Below, piece after piece: positions 11,030 to 24,300 of a stretch of DNA of 64,000 nt. The DNA comes from Onchocerca volvulus (Eukaryota > Nematoda > Chromadorea > Rhabditida > Onchocercidae), in the NCBI GenBank assembly GCA_000499405.2, contig HG738140.1:12179560-12243559 (forward strand). The letters are read 5' to 3'. Made by a program: the position numbers and the translations under genes. A model generated the notes under the pieces. The model made no database searches. It saw only the letters and a list, made by a program, of their open reading frames with translations, and was not told the DNA's origin. How positions within the stretch are numbered: the stretch's first letter is position 1; every line of letters begins with the position of its first letter.

Positions 11030-14000
11030 ATGCAAAACTGTTTACTCGGTACACTCGTTTTCCCGACCCGCCGATCCGATATCATTCTTGACAATCCATC
11101 TTTGTTACATTATGGTTCTTCTAACAAAAATACTTCAAGTGATAATAGAAAATCGCATTATTCTGAAGAGAGAAGTCGAGATTCCACGAATTCATCCGAT
11201 TCTACTGGAGATAATCTATCCTTCTATCATCACTTTTCCAATACGATCTCAACTAATGCAACTGGAAAATTAAGTGAATCCGCGGAGCTAAGTCAACAAT
11301 ACTCGAGGATCGAGACAGATCAGCAAAAGACAAAAATCGATGAGAAACAAAAACAAAATTTACTTAAAAAGCAAAAAATCCTGATACATCAAACAGGAAA
11401 TTCACCAGAAAATGTTCCAGAAACTGCTATATGCAACGAACCGGAATCTAAATCCAGTGAATGCAACAGACTGGAATCATTTTCTGCAAAAACAGCACAT
11501 CTAATGAGAGCTACAGAAAATGAATTGACTGAACAGGAACTGTCGAATCTTCCGAAAGTATCGAAATCTTCAAAATTTTCCGAAGTAGAAATTACTTCAA
11601 CATCTCTCAATTCTCCGAAACTTCATAAAAATTCATGTTACTCGGATGTCCAGCCAAATCTTCAACATTATCGATGCAACTCTAAATTATCGTCACCCGA
11701 TAATACGACGCAAGCAAAGCAAAAAATTATCGAAGCCATTAGTCAACAACGACCAGAAAACAAACAGTATATGGGTGATTTTTTCTTTTTTTTTTTTTGG
11801 TAGTTTTTGGATTTTTTGGCATTTGTCATATTTTCATTTTGTTGTCAAATCTAAAATCAATATATTTATTTATTGGAAAGGAAGAGGTTTAACAAAATGT
11901 TTTCATTGCTTATTCATCTTTTGAATGAACCATTTATAAATCATATAAGGATTCAATTCTTGACTATTCTCACCATTCTCGAGTGTTTTTTTTTTTTTTT
12001 TTTTTTACAGCAATAGGTTTTGATGACTATATTATGCTCAAACGATCAACATTATTTATAGTTATGCATTAATTTTACTGAGATTTTAAATATATAAAAA
12101 AAACAAAAATTGTTTTTTTTAAAGTAATTTTTTTCTAGAAAAACATATTCTAATTAGCTTTTTTTTCTCTCAGTTTTAGATAACATTCATCAGCGAAATA
12201 ACGCTGACGGAATAAAAGAAATTTTGGACGATTTGGATAATGCATTGGAAAGTGATGAACATTTGTCAGTCAGACAAATACAGCATAATTTACAAGTAAT
12301 TTCTTCTTTACTTTTCATAATATTTGAATAAGATAAATTTTGATGGCGAAATTTGCAAAAATTTTCAAATCCTTTTCAAATTCAATTATGAATTCAATTC
12401 TTGTGGCAAAGCAAATAATAACTTGATGTTAAGGGACTTTATGATCGAGTGATAAACTGATTTGCTTTCAGAAAAATGTATCAGTATCAGACGACCTCTT
12501 AGATGATTCAAAACTTCCTACTTGCGAATATGGTAAGAACATTTTGCTGATTAATTTCGAACTTTTCTTGAATCCCTTACAATCATATTATGTACAATTT
12601 TAAAAAAGTAGATGTTGAAGAAACAAAAACAAGAGCTGAAACAGATTTTGGATAATTTCCACTGATGAGAAATTCTATTTATCATCAAAAAGTCAGAAAT
12701 TCATACATATCAAAAATTAAAGCTTGGATTTACTATAGATAGTGTTCAGAGTGCATACAAAAGCAAAGACAATAAAGGAGAGTATGAAATTAAATCGAAC
12801 AAAATTAAAACAACTATTTCGATCACTAATCATCTCAACGATCAATTGATTCAAGGTTTGTTTTTCGGTTATACATTGTTCATTTTTTTTCTAAACAAAA
12901 TCTTCTTTAAAACAATCGATTTAGATAAATAATATAATTGGAAGTGACAAGTATAAGAGATTTATACTTCCTTACAAATTATTTAATTAGCTAACAAGGG
13001 TAAGAGAAGACAAATGTACTTCAGGTCACATAAGTTGCAAATTACCATATTTTGATCATATTGCATAGAATTTATGCTGTTGAAATTTTCATTTCATTTC
13101 TTCTCTTTATTTTATATATAACAGTATTTCTGCCAAAAATTTTATTTCCAAAAAAATTGAATTCAAAATTTCATAATTCAAATCAAAAATGTTTAAGAAT
13201 TAAAACAATTATCGAAAGGTATGATGTCACTCAAGGATTATAAGCAAAAACAAAAGAACTTAATAATAGAGCAGCAAAAATTGGTTTGTTCTTTGAACAT
13301 TTTCTTTCGTTTGTTACTTTTACGAAAATTTTCAAAATTTTATTGATTTTCGCAGAATTCATATTTCACGCATTCAAATATAATGGAAACATTCAACGAA
13401 TATTTTGTTCTCAATAGCGTTGCTTTTTGTTAATCCAGGAATCGATAAATAAAGAACAATTATGAAATTTTGCCCAACATTCCCAATATCATTTAACAGG
13501 AAAAGAATTAAAAATAATAGAGAAATCATATTCTATTATATTTATGTATTGGAAAGTAATTTTGCAGTTCATAAATTATCTTTCAAATTGAAATTGCAGT
13601 TGGAAATTGACATTGAGGAGATGAAAAAAGCATGTACACCGGATAAATATATTAATCAAATGCCAGAATTCATCACTGGAACAAACAAACCGTTGCCGTT
13701 GTGGAGAAGGCAAATGTTAGCTCAAAAAATTGCTAAAGAAGACATACAAAAGAAAGAAGAAGAACTTCGAGTAAAATTTTTCAATTTCTATGAAAAAAAA
13801 TCATAATGCTGTAACATGGAAAATATTGATTGATTGATAAAATTAAACCTTACAATATAATTAACATAGCAGATACTAATTATTGGAACAAAAGTTTACT
13901 ATATTTTAGCATAGGATTTTTTTTTTTTCCTTTTAACATCGATAATATTGATCAGTGAAGAAAAATTGTTAAAATATATGAAATATTGATAGATGAGATA

Positions 14001-14130
14001 GTCGATTTCTTTAGTTGATTGTCATAAAGTGTAGTTTATACAGATATTTTTCAAGATAAGGAATTTGCAGAAGAAGTTTCAAGAATGGAAAGCTCAGTTC
14101 TATCCAATACGATGTAAGCCAAAATCTTAG
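11030..14130 (+). CDS. Probable actin-associated protein with C-terminal P-x-W-R-R motif (model incomplete)
   Basis: Exons in phase: 11030-11774, 12174-12295, 12472-12532, 12739-12855, then a gap, 13600-13770 and 14071-14130. The start follows TTTTTGCAG with a one-base leader, typical of trans-splicing. The first exon encodes about 248 residues of Ser/Asn/Glu/Lys-rich, probably disordered protein. The C-terminus has PLPLWRRQMLAQK followed by a charged helix and KKFQEWKAQFYP. The P-x-W-[KR]-R-x-[LM]-L motif is the type seen in actin-binding proteins such as espin/forked, phostensin and taperin; family membership is inference. The joins from 12855 (phase 1) to 13600 (phase 0) do not match, so at least one exon between them is unresolved. 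About 425 residues are accounted for. Confidence 0.6.
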
Positions 14131-15674
14131 AAACAACGAATATTATTGTGAATATGCTACGTTTTTTAATAAACGCATTTTATTGTAAACTTTCATGCAT
14201 TTCTATGAGAAAAATAATAAAGTATGGAATTTTACTCTACGATATTGCGGTATTTCATTGAATTTTCCTGAAATCTATTTTTTATAGATTTCTCAATACT
14301 TATCCTTTCTTTTTCTAATTTTTTTATCATTATACTATTAGCAATCTTTATTATTCAATTTAGCATATTCTTTTTATTTCAACTAAATGAGAATACTTAA
14401 TGAAATTCAAACATTGTAATCAAGAAAAAAAGGCTTGAAAGATTTTTTTCCAACTTATTAATTTTGGAGAATATGACAAACGTTCAGTTTAATTCTCTTG
14501 TCTACACTTTTCTTCCGTTGATTTTCCGAGTTCCGGCTTACATACAAATCAAAAGTTTTCCATTCAAAATCTGCGAATGTGATGCTGCTAAAGAATCTTA
14601 AGTTCTATGCTGTCATCTATTAGAACCAAACAGTTACAAGCATGGATGGAAATAATGCCGAAAATATGGAATATAATGAGAATAACTTTCACGTAATATT
14701 ATAAAATATATTTATTGAGTGATTTCAAATTATTATTTAATTTTAAAACAACATCTAAACTTATGACAGCCTCAGGGAAACATTCCAGATATGCATCTAA
14801 CTGAAATGGATTGTTTTAAAATATTCAAAAATTGGCATGAAAAATCTTCAGGAATTCTGTGATGTAATAAAATAAAATCATTGATCGATCAATTAATATA
14901 TCGAAAAGTACAGAAAACTGATCTGAACTAGGTAAGAGAACGAAGTCATAGAAAACAATGGCAATGTATTTGTCATGTATCTTCTATCTTATTACAATTC
15001 AAAATTGAGTTGAAATCAGTCAAATTAGTTTAATTAATAAGGTTAGTAAATTTCAATTGATAAAGGTAACTGATTTTGAATTGCTTATATCGAGTAAACA
15101 TATTTTGAGAGTTTTGAACTATTCAAGCTATGAATAATTTGATTTCAATGCGTCTTAAACTTCCTTCCGAAATTCTAGAGACTTTTCCCAAATTTTCAGA
15201 GTAAGGATTGCTATAGAATAGAAAGTGCAACTTACTATATCCTGCATTCCAAATCTTCTCGTGGAACGTTCATTCATCCGTTTTTTGGTAACAAATTTTT
15301 CGATGAACGAAAAAGTTGCATAGCGCCCCTGTTACGATTAGCTCTACCGCAAATAGTGCAGTTATTTTTGTTCATTTATTTCGCGATTAATCTGGAAATT
15401 CGCGGGGGGTCTGGGATGTTTGGTTTTAAGCTCCAAGGATGATGGTGAGGATTTGAGAAGTCTCATTGTAGTTTTTGTGGTTCATTAAATTCGGAGATTA
15501 GTAGAAGTGCTAGAATCTTATGATGTAAATCAAAGTATATTTATAATAACAATTTATGTAGTTGTTAATTAGCATGTGCGAATTTAACTTTATTCTCTTT
15601 TTTTAAATCCAAATCTGAAATTTATAAAAATTTCAAATTTAGATTGCTATTTTTTTTTTGATAACTTTTCAGAT
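14131..15674. other. Spacer between two tandem genes
   Basis: Holds the 3' flank of the upstream gene and the presumed PPIL2 promoter region. Around 15300-15430 base composition is locally more balanced (a run of six G at about 15403), but no defined promoter motif or exon is apparent. Confidence 0.5.
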
Positions 15675-18600
15675 ATGGGAAAAAAACAACATCAAAAGGA
15701 TAAATTGTAAGTTCTTTTCCAATTAAATTTTGTTAATTAACTGGAAACGCATTGGCATTTCCCTTGCATAATTTTGCCAAAAATTTATTTCATAAATTTA
15801 TTGCTAGACCAAGTAAGGATTTATTATTAACCCAACTGTGGAATTCAAAGTTCGGGAACCTTTATATTTCTCCTTCATATTGTGATTTTTTTTTCTTATG
15901 TAATATCCAAGAATTTTCGAGCTAATATTTTCCAACTAAGTAAATGAAGCCGGAAATAAGGGAGAAAAGACGGAAAAAATTGACACTGATGTAACTATTG
16001 AAAATACACGAGGAATCACAACGAGACAGGCAGAATTACGTAATGATGAAGAAACAGTGCAGTTTTCAGTAGTGGATTCTGCTCACGTCCTTAATTGTAT
16101 TTTACTCCATTTTATTTCTTTGGTTTCCTTCTACTCCAAATAATCATTCAATTTTAGGCACCTTTTATTTCAGATATTTAACAACTACCGAATGGAAAGA
16201 AACTTATGGCGGACACAAAGATGGTATATTCTTCTATAAGTAATAGATGAAAATGGTTTAAGATAATTTGATTTGCTGAAATTAGTTTCAATTAACGAGA
16301 AGAAAAAAAGCAATGTATTGAAAATGACCGAAATATCTTATGGATATTTTAGTGTTCATTTTTAGATCATGAAGAAATCTTACAGATACCGGTCGGCGCA
16401 TGCAACGTGCACTCTTCAAGCGTTTGCCAATTACACATTGCTCTCTGTCACTACTACCGTTTGAGGATCCCGTTTGTTCACAGGATGGAATAATTTTTGA
16501 TTTAACGTATGCATAGAGACTTCTGTTTTATGTAATGATTTTCAAATTCACACTTTCTGTCTAATTTTTGTTAAAATTAAATTCGCAAAAAAAATACTGA
16601 ATTTTTATCCCATAATTTTTGTGTGTTTTTTCACTTTTTTATTTATTTTAGTCCTATACGAGAACTATAAACTTCTTTGCATTTATATATTAATTTTCAA
16701 AAATTTAAGAGCAAGAAGTGAAAAGAAAAAAGATGAAAAAAAGTCGAGTTTTTTTCTCTTTATAATTTCTTGCGGTGAAAAGTATTTTGCAGGCAAATTA
16801 TACCATATTTGAAAAAGTATGGTGTTAATCCAGTAACTGGCAAGAAAATGGCAGCAAAAGAATTGATTCATTTGAAATTCGATAAAGATAGTGATGGTAC
16901 TGATTATTTGTTAAGCATTGGTTGCTTACATTTCAAAATAATCAGTTTTTAGTTCATATCAAGAAATGGACAGTAATTCTGATCTGATTTAGATCAGATA
17001 TTATAATTTCTCTCTAATTAGTATTATGAATAAGAATATATTTGTCCATATTTGAGAAATTTTCAAATTTTGTCGGAAAAAAGAGAGGGTTGACCGGAGA
17101 GTAATCATAAAATTAGAATAATTAATACGCATGCACTTTGCAGTTGCATAATACGTGATATATGTATGCTGTATTGGAAATCAACTAGATATTTTTCTGT
17201 TGCCGAAATGGAAAAATTTTTGTATTCTAGGGAATTTTCGATGCCCTGTTACATTTCGTGTCTTCACACCCACTAGCCATATTGTAACCATTTGTCAAAC
17301 GGGAAATGTATATTCACTTGAAGCTATCGAAGAACTGAACTTGAAACCCGGACATCTGAAAGATCTTTTAACCGATGAACCATTTCAAAGAAAGGATATT
17401 ATTGTTTTGCAGGTAGATAATTTTTAAATTTACTTTGCAAATAGATGTTTTGCAAGAGCCAAAGAATAAGTCGCATGTGATGTTTTTTTAAATAACAGAT
17501 AACTTGTGATTTATTCTTTGGCTCTTGTAAAACTTCTGAAGTGTATTTCGTATGATTTTTGCCGTTTTCTGGTCAATGCACATCAAAAGATCTAATAAGA
17601 AAGATGAACTCTGGTCGATTAAGTCAAAAAATAGATCCAGTGTTAACGAGCTAATGTGCATTACTTATTTAATATATAAACTGCCTAAAATTTCTTTCAG
17701 GATCCAAATCATTTAGAAAAATTTAACATTGAACAATTTCATCATATAAAGCTGGATTTAAAGACGAAATCTGAAATTGAAGCTGAAAAGAAAGCCATGA
17801 AAGATCCGAAATTTTATATCAGACGGATGAATAACGAAACTAAAGAGATTTTGAAAAAACTGGAAAAAGAATATATCCCAACAGTAAGTTTTCACTACTT
17901 ATAATTGACAGTGATTGACGCTAAATCGAGTACTATTGGTTTTTAGAAAGTTGAATTAAAATCCCGAATGAGGAAGGAGTTTTTATGTATGCAATGAATT
18001 TGTAAATTTCAAACTTCGGTCAATTTTTTCCTCAAGACCCAATTTTATTTTTGCAAAATAAAAGTCATTTAGAAAATTGAACAAATAGAAGAGGAAACAG
18101 TAGATGAACTCAATGCGGCACATTATAGTCAAGGTCGTGTAGCTGCGGGATTGACATCGACAACAATGGAACCCATAACGCATCAGAAGGCAGCTATACT
18201 TGATGCTGATACCGTCAAGTAAATTTTTTTTTCTCAATGCTGTATCTCTTAGAATTGAGGTAGAGATGGTTTATCATAATTTTTACAAATTTCGGATATT
18301 TAAAGATTCTGGAATGTGGATCATCCTCACAACTGTGGTCGTTCTGTGTCATTGAGAATACTTCTCATCGGTTCTTTTTTCAGATATGCAAGGGTAAATA
18401 AGAATGGTTATGTAAGAATCTTAACTAATTATGGTGCAATAAATCTTGAATTATTTTGCAAAGATGCGCCAAGAGCTTGCGAAAACTTTATCAAGCATTG
18501 TAAAAATGGTTACTACAACAAAACCAAGTTCCATCGGATCATCCGAAATTTTATAGTAAATTTTAAAAATTTTCCGTTACAGTTCTTCACGAAAAAAAAA

Positions 18601-19752
18601 TAGAACTTATTACTTGTTTGTTATGGTTTCATCAGTGATACTGTATGAGTTTTCGATTATTATTAATAGTGAAAGATTTCATTTAAAATGAAGTTGCACT
18701 GAATAAAGCAAATACATACATATAAGAGATTTTGAATTTGTTCATTATTTAGTTGCAAGGAGGAGACCCGACAGGTACCGGCAAAGGAGGTGATTCTATT
18801 TGGGGAAAGCCTTTTAAAGATGAAATTATATCATCACTCAGTCATGATCAACGTGGCATACTAAGTATGGCAAATCAGGGAACAGATACGAATAAATCGC
18901 AGTTGTAAGTATTATAGATCTTTTGAAAAATATTTCTTGAACTATTGGTATCTTATGTACTTCAAACATATCAGATTTTACGTACTTCAACTTTATGAAT
19001 AACCATTATCTGATTAAAGTGTATTTTGTAATCATTCTTTTTTTCAGCTTTATTACTTTTCGTTCATGTAGTTACCTGGACGGTAAACACACTATTTTTG
19101 GACGTGTTGTGGGCGGTACTGAAACACTGAATGCTATTGAAAAGATAGAGACTGATGAAAGCAGCCGTCCAATTGCAAGTTTCCAATTTCCTGTTTGAAA
19201 GTTTTATATATCCGAACAGTATCAAAGATTCGAATTCGTTCTTTGTATTTCAGATAGATGTGATTTTTCTTAATGCGGAAATTTTTGTTGACCCCTTCGA
19301 GGAGGCTGAAATAGCGGTGGAGAAAGAAAGAGAAAATATTCGTTTAGCAAAAACTAATCAAGAAAGTGGTAAAGATTTAAATTCGTAAAGCATCGAGTTT
19401 TCAGAAAGCTATTTTGAGTTATTGCATAGCATTGTTTCATGTGAAAAAAAGAAAGTTGGGATATACTCGTCTTAGAGACATGCTTCGATGACTTTTTTGT
19501 AAAAGGAAGTTTTTCGGAGAAATGTATGGACGGGAATAATGACTTTAAATTTCAGAAACAGTTGTAAGTGCGCCAGCTGTAATAACACAAATTCCAAAAC
19601 CGAAGAAATATGGTTCTGGTGTTGGAAAGTATATAAATTTGCCAGAAGTAACTGCCGCAACAAAGCGAACGGCAAACGATATTGCTGAATTCGGCACAGT
19701 TAAAAAAACTGTTCAGTCAAATCGAATTTTCGGTGATTTCTCATCTTGGTAA
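15675..19752 (+). CDS. cyn-4: PPIL2-type cyclophilin with U-box (peptidyl-prolyl isomerase-like 2)
   Basis: Twelve exons: 15675-15706, 16174-16223, 16386-16506, 16793-16896, 17231-17412, 17701-17883, 18073-18218, 18384-18555, 18753-18904, 19048-19174, 19254-19368, 19556-19752; 526 aa against about 520 in human PPIL2. The N-terminus [12 protein letters not shown], the U-box with [19 protein letters not shown], the linker DELNAAHYS, the cyclophilin domain ([47 protein letters not shown]) and the terminal FGDFSSW all match this nuclear spliceosome-associated E3/isomerase. The cyclophilin tryptophan that contacts cyclosporin is Tyr (SYLDGKH), as in other PPIL2 proteins. The start lies two bases after TTTTCAG, consistent with trans-splicing. 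Intron 10 needs a GC donor (GCAAGT). AATAAA lies at 19854-19859. Confidence 0.95.
17447..17533. repeat. Intronic hairpin with 31-bp arms
   Basis: In the intron between PPIL2 exons 5 and 6, 17447-17477 is the near-perfect reverse complement of 17503-17533 (shared core AAGAGCCAAAGAATAA), with a 25-base loop. It could be a miniature inverted-repeat element or a conserved RNA structure. Confidence 0.8.
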
Positions 19753-21120
19753 AAAATTGAAGCTTTTAAAGAATCTTGAAGACGTTTCATATCTCATTCA
19801 TTTATGAATGACATGAATGGCCATAAAGAATTGTAGATGAAATCAAGTAAGAAAATAAATTCTTATTGCTGAAACAAGTTTATGGTGCACTTCAGAAAGA
19901 AATTTAATGCGTAAGCGATTGTTCTACAACATAATTTATTCACAACAGATGTACATGAATCAGACGAAGAAAAGAAACAAATATCAAAAAAAAGTTCAGC
20001 TGAATGTAGAATGATCAGAAAATTTTGAGAGAATCAAAAAGTTACACAGTCTTACCGTGTCCAGCATGCAACACAAAACGTAATATAAAAAAGGAGAACT
20101 TACTTTCAAAGCATTTTTAAAAAAGTGAAAATAAGACATTATGTGATGCAACACCACGCGAGGTACTGAATGTGTTCTAGCCTTTTTTACCATTAAGTAC
20201 TATTATGTACACAGCAAAACTGATTTGAGAAGCAACTACCTATACAGTACAAACGAAATTTTAGGACAATTTATCGTACAATAAATTACGAATATCTCCC
20301 TTGTTGGCAATTTACAACCAGACTATATAATGTTAAACTTCGTCTTTGTGCTTGTTTTAATCTTGAAACTCGTTTTTAAATTAAAGCAAATAACTTATTG
20401 CATGAATTCGTATATATTTCAACAAAAACTCGCATTATTTCACACTATTTGCTATGATAATGCTAGTCGATTCTTAATATTTGCTCAACGACAGGAATTA
20501 AATATCGTTATTTTCCATCGCAATGGGAATAGAACCAGTTTTCCAAAAGTATACTGCTCAACAAATAAAGTGATAACATTTTTGCTGAACAAATCAAGTA
20601 TTTATTTCTTCATTCCTATCTATTTTATTTGCTAAAGATGCATGTAAATTCGTTGTACTTACCCATTAAAATGAGTGACAAAAAGCTCCTAAAAAAAACT
20701 CAAAATTCAGCAAAAATGACTCATCCAGCTGATAAAGGTAACACTTGCAATATGAAACTCATACACTGTGTGAATGATGGGAAACGAAATAGAAAACTTA
20801 TGTTCTAAAAGAAATTATAAAAATGGTTACTACCACATCCAATCCGCTACAAACAGGACTTTCGAATATATTGAAACTTTAATCTTGGAAATGAAAAGAC
20901 TGATCATTCCACAGTGAGGAAAATAAAAAAAAAAAAAACATTGGTAACCTGAGGAAACCAGAAAAAAAAACTGGCTTTTTTTCTTGTTTTGAAATCAGTT
21001 TTTTAAAAGCAGCACTTATAAGAAAATCGAACCATACAGTCAGAACTGCACAAATCAATCCAACAAAATTGGGATCCTCAAAAAAGTCTATTCCAATAGC
21101 AACATTCGAACTCTCCATTA
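19753..21120. other. Convergent spacer downstream of PPIL2 and PAIP1 genes
   Basis: Contains the PPIL2 polyadenylation hexamer near 19854. Open frames at 20330-20635 (+) and 20879-21118 (-) are hydrophobic and lack splice or family support. Nothing else is recognised. Confidence 0.5.
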
Positions 21121-21132
21121 AAATTTAAAAAA

Positions 21133-21303
21133 ATTATCTTGCAATCCATTCATGTTCTATAAATTTTTTTTTTAAATATTATTATCTTACAATCCAACCA
21201 TGTTCTATAAAAAAATTTTTTTTTAAATTATTACCTTACAATCCATCTATGTTCTACAAAATTTTTTTTTGAAAAATTATAATCCATTCATGTTCTAAAA
21301 ATT
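21133..21303. repeat. Four degenerate tandem copies of a roughly 50-bp unit
   Basis: Copies beginning near 21133, 21181, 21230 and 21275 share CAATCCATTCATGTTCTA followed by a long T tract. They lie just beyond the stop codon of the minus-strand PAIP1-like gene, so they may be in its 3' UTR. Confidence 0.85.
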
Positions 21304-21336
21304 TCCGAAAAAACTTGACAATTTTTCATTTCCACT

Positions 21337-24300
21337 TTATGTTGCCATATTTTTGCCAGTTTCTGTTGGAAGGTTTCCATTTCGACCATCTAGATTGGTT
21401 TTTGCCATTTGCTTTTCTATTTCAGCTAATTCCATTTCTGCCACACGTTTTTTGGCTTCTTCATTAGCGACTAGAAATAAAATGTTTTTATTTTCCATTT
21501 TCAAACTACACAGACCAAAATTGCAACGAAGAAATTAAAGTGAGATTAGCATTATCGTCTCATATTTGAAAGTATTCAGAAAAAAAAAGCTATATATGAT
21601 CTACTTTATAAATATTTGAATTTAATAAAATTCCTGACAGACCTGCCGACAAAAATTCGTCGTACTCATCGCTCACATCATCATTATCCAAGATGGTGTC
21701 GTTATTATCCAATTTACGGAAATTCTCTTCTAGAAAGGCCCGTTCTTCTTCGGTTAGTGGTTGACCGTCGGGACCAATGATAAAACTGGATGAGCAAGAT
21801 GGTGTCAAACCTTGGTCATTTTCCCTGCGATATTGCTGAAACTGAAACGTTATTAAAACTTAATACCAACTTGATTTTTTTCAGAGAATATTTGAGAATA
21901 TTCTTTTTCAGAGAATAAAAAAATAACATTTCGATAATATTTACAATGATATAAAAAATAGCATGAATGAGTTATCCCAATGACTGAATTTTTTTTCCAG
22001 AGATTGAGGTAATAATACTCCTTCAAAATTTTATAACATGAATCTATCACTTACCTCAGTCGCTGCCTTCTCTTCATTAGTCAGAAAGTTTAATGCATCC
22101 CATTTGTTCTCACGCCACGTGTTCAAACTTAATATTTGTTCCTTCACAGAACTAAAACACAACATCTCGAGAATAGTGAATTTCAAAGAAACAGAAAATG
22201 CCTATATAAAGCAAAAATTATATTTTTCCACAAACTGTATAAATGCGATTCAAATGAAAAATGAGAAAAACGACAGGAACTCTTAATTAATTGGAAACAT
22301 AATTTTTGCAATCTTAAGAAGGCGGCATACTGCCGAAAGATATTTTAGGCCTGTCTGCCTTGATTTACATTTTTTTTGCGTAACTTTTTTTAACAACTCA
22401 TGCAAGCAATGTTTGCTTGATTGGGAATTTAGATGGCCTATATAAAACATGACATTAACTCGTTAAGAAGTTTCTAAAAACATATTTTATCGTGCTTGAT
22501 GTCATCTACTTTTCTAAAGTTATAATTGTAAGCACTGAACCACATTATTTCGCAAAGAATTACAGAATTTTTTTAAAAAAAATTAATTTTACAACTATGT
22601 CAGTGTTAGTGACGCTTACTCGCTGATAGCCGGATGTGCTTTAGCAATAGCATTCAATTGTGTGAGAAGCTCGTTAATTTTAGAGGTTCCTTCATCAGTA
22701 TCCAAATAACGACCAGTAAGCTAAAATAAAGACTGCTTGAAATTACCGATCCATTTTCAATAAAAATAATTACAGAATCAAATCGACCTTATAATTTTTA
22801 CTGATATCTTAATAAGTAAATCCAGTAATTAAAGATTCATATAATTCCAAATTGCAATTAAAATTTACCTTAAGCACTTCCACTACCACCTTAACCTTCG
22901 AATCATCCAAACGATCAGCCGTTAACACTTCTTTGATCTGCTCCAATAGCGCATTCTCGAAAGCTTGCATTTTCGAACTTTTTTTCTAAAATTTAAATTA
23001 GACTGTTGAGAAAGGATTTCATATCAAAAAAGTTCATGTAGAAAACTTTGAAAATTTCAAATAATGAATAGTGCAAAAAATGTTTTATCTCGAATTATTG
23101 TGACGAGAAACAAAATATCAAAAATTGAAATTCAAATGAAATACAGAAAATGGACAGAATCTATTTTTAAAATCCTAATGTCAGTGATGAGAAAGAAATA
23201 AAACAATCCATTAAAGCTCAATTTAAATTATAAAATATAAAAGTTCAACAAATTCTAAAAAAATAAATGATAAAATAAAAGTTGCCATCACTGAATTCGC
23301 CGCCCGGAAAAACAGAAAATCGAAAGTTAGGTATGAGAAGAAAATGAAATGTGAAGCAAAAAAATTCTGCAAAAACATAAGAGTAATAATCAGAACAGGA
23401 GAAAAAGAGCTTACCGATTCCAGTTTTTCATAAATCTCCGCAAAAAACAACAAAAGATTCTTTCGCTGTTGATCATTGAGATTGGATCTTTGCTCCTCGT
23501 GAAAGCATAAAAAACTAGCAATCATATCATCTTGGAAGGTATGCAGATCAGAACACAAAAATGAACATAACTTTGCCAAATTATATTGTACAGTTTGTGA
23601 TGATGATGTAAAAGCAGCCTAAAAATTAGAAAATCAAATTTTCCATATCTAATAGTTTTACAGTTTTCCAGTAAATTAAACATTTTCGAACTGCATATTG
23701 TCAATCTGTATGAAAGTTGACTACATGTAATGCATACAGACAAGTAGTCACTTCTGAACTCCGCGAATACTTTTTATATTTGTTCTCCACCTACTTTATC
23801 TTCAACTTAGTCTTGTTCATACTAATTTCGAAGGGACATTCCTATTTCATCAAGCCACAATCATGAAAGTGCAAAACCTTCATTTCAGTTTTGCTTTATA
23901 ATCTTCGTATCATTCTTCTACGTCATATTTCTAAAAAATTTCCTTGAACAATCTTTTTGCTTCAAGACATGCATGAAATACCACAGAAAAATAGTTCGCA
24001 TACATAACAGACTTGCAATAAATTACTCATATCTTAGCAATTAATTCAAGGAAAAGCGAAAATTCTAAATGTAAGAATTTTTACCAATTGAATAATCATT
24101 TCAACTGTTATTTTCAATGCATCAATTTTGAACAGTGGATTGGTAGTACGTTCCCTGATAGCATTTGACCAGGTTTCAAATTCACCCGGTTCTAATATTA
24201 GCTGCTCCAAACCGACTTGTATCTAAATTAGAAGTAAAATCCTAAATTTCCCGAAAAAATTTAAATTATATAAAAAAAGAAGTTCCTGTTTAATCATTTA

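Noticed and set aside
20879..21118. Minus-strand 79-codon hydrophobic frame
   Set aside because: No acceptor, donor or family support; lies in the 3' flank of PAIP1 and ends in poly-Phe from a homopolymer.
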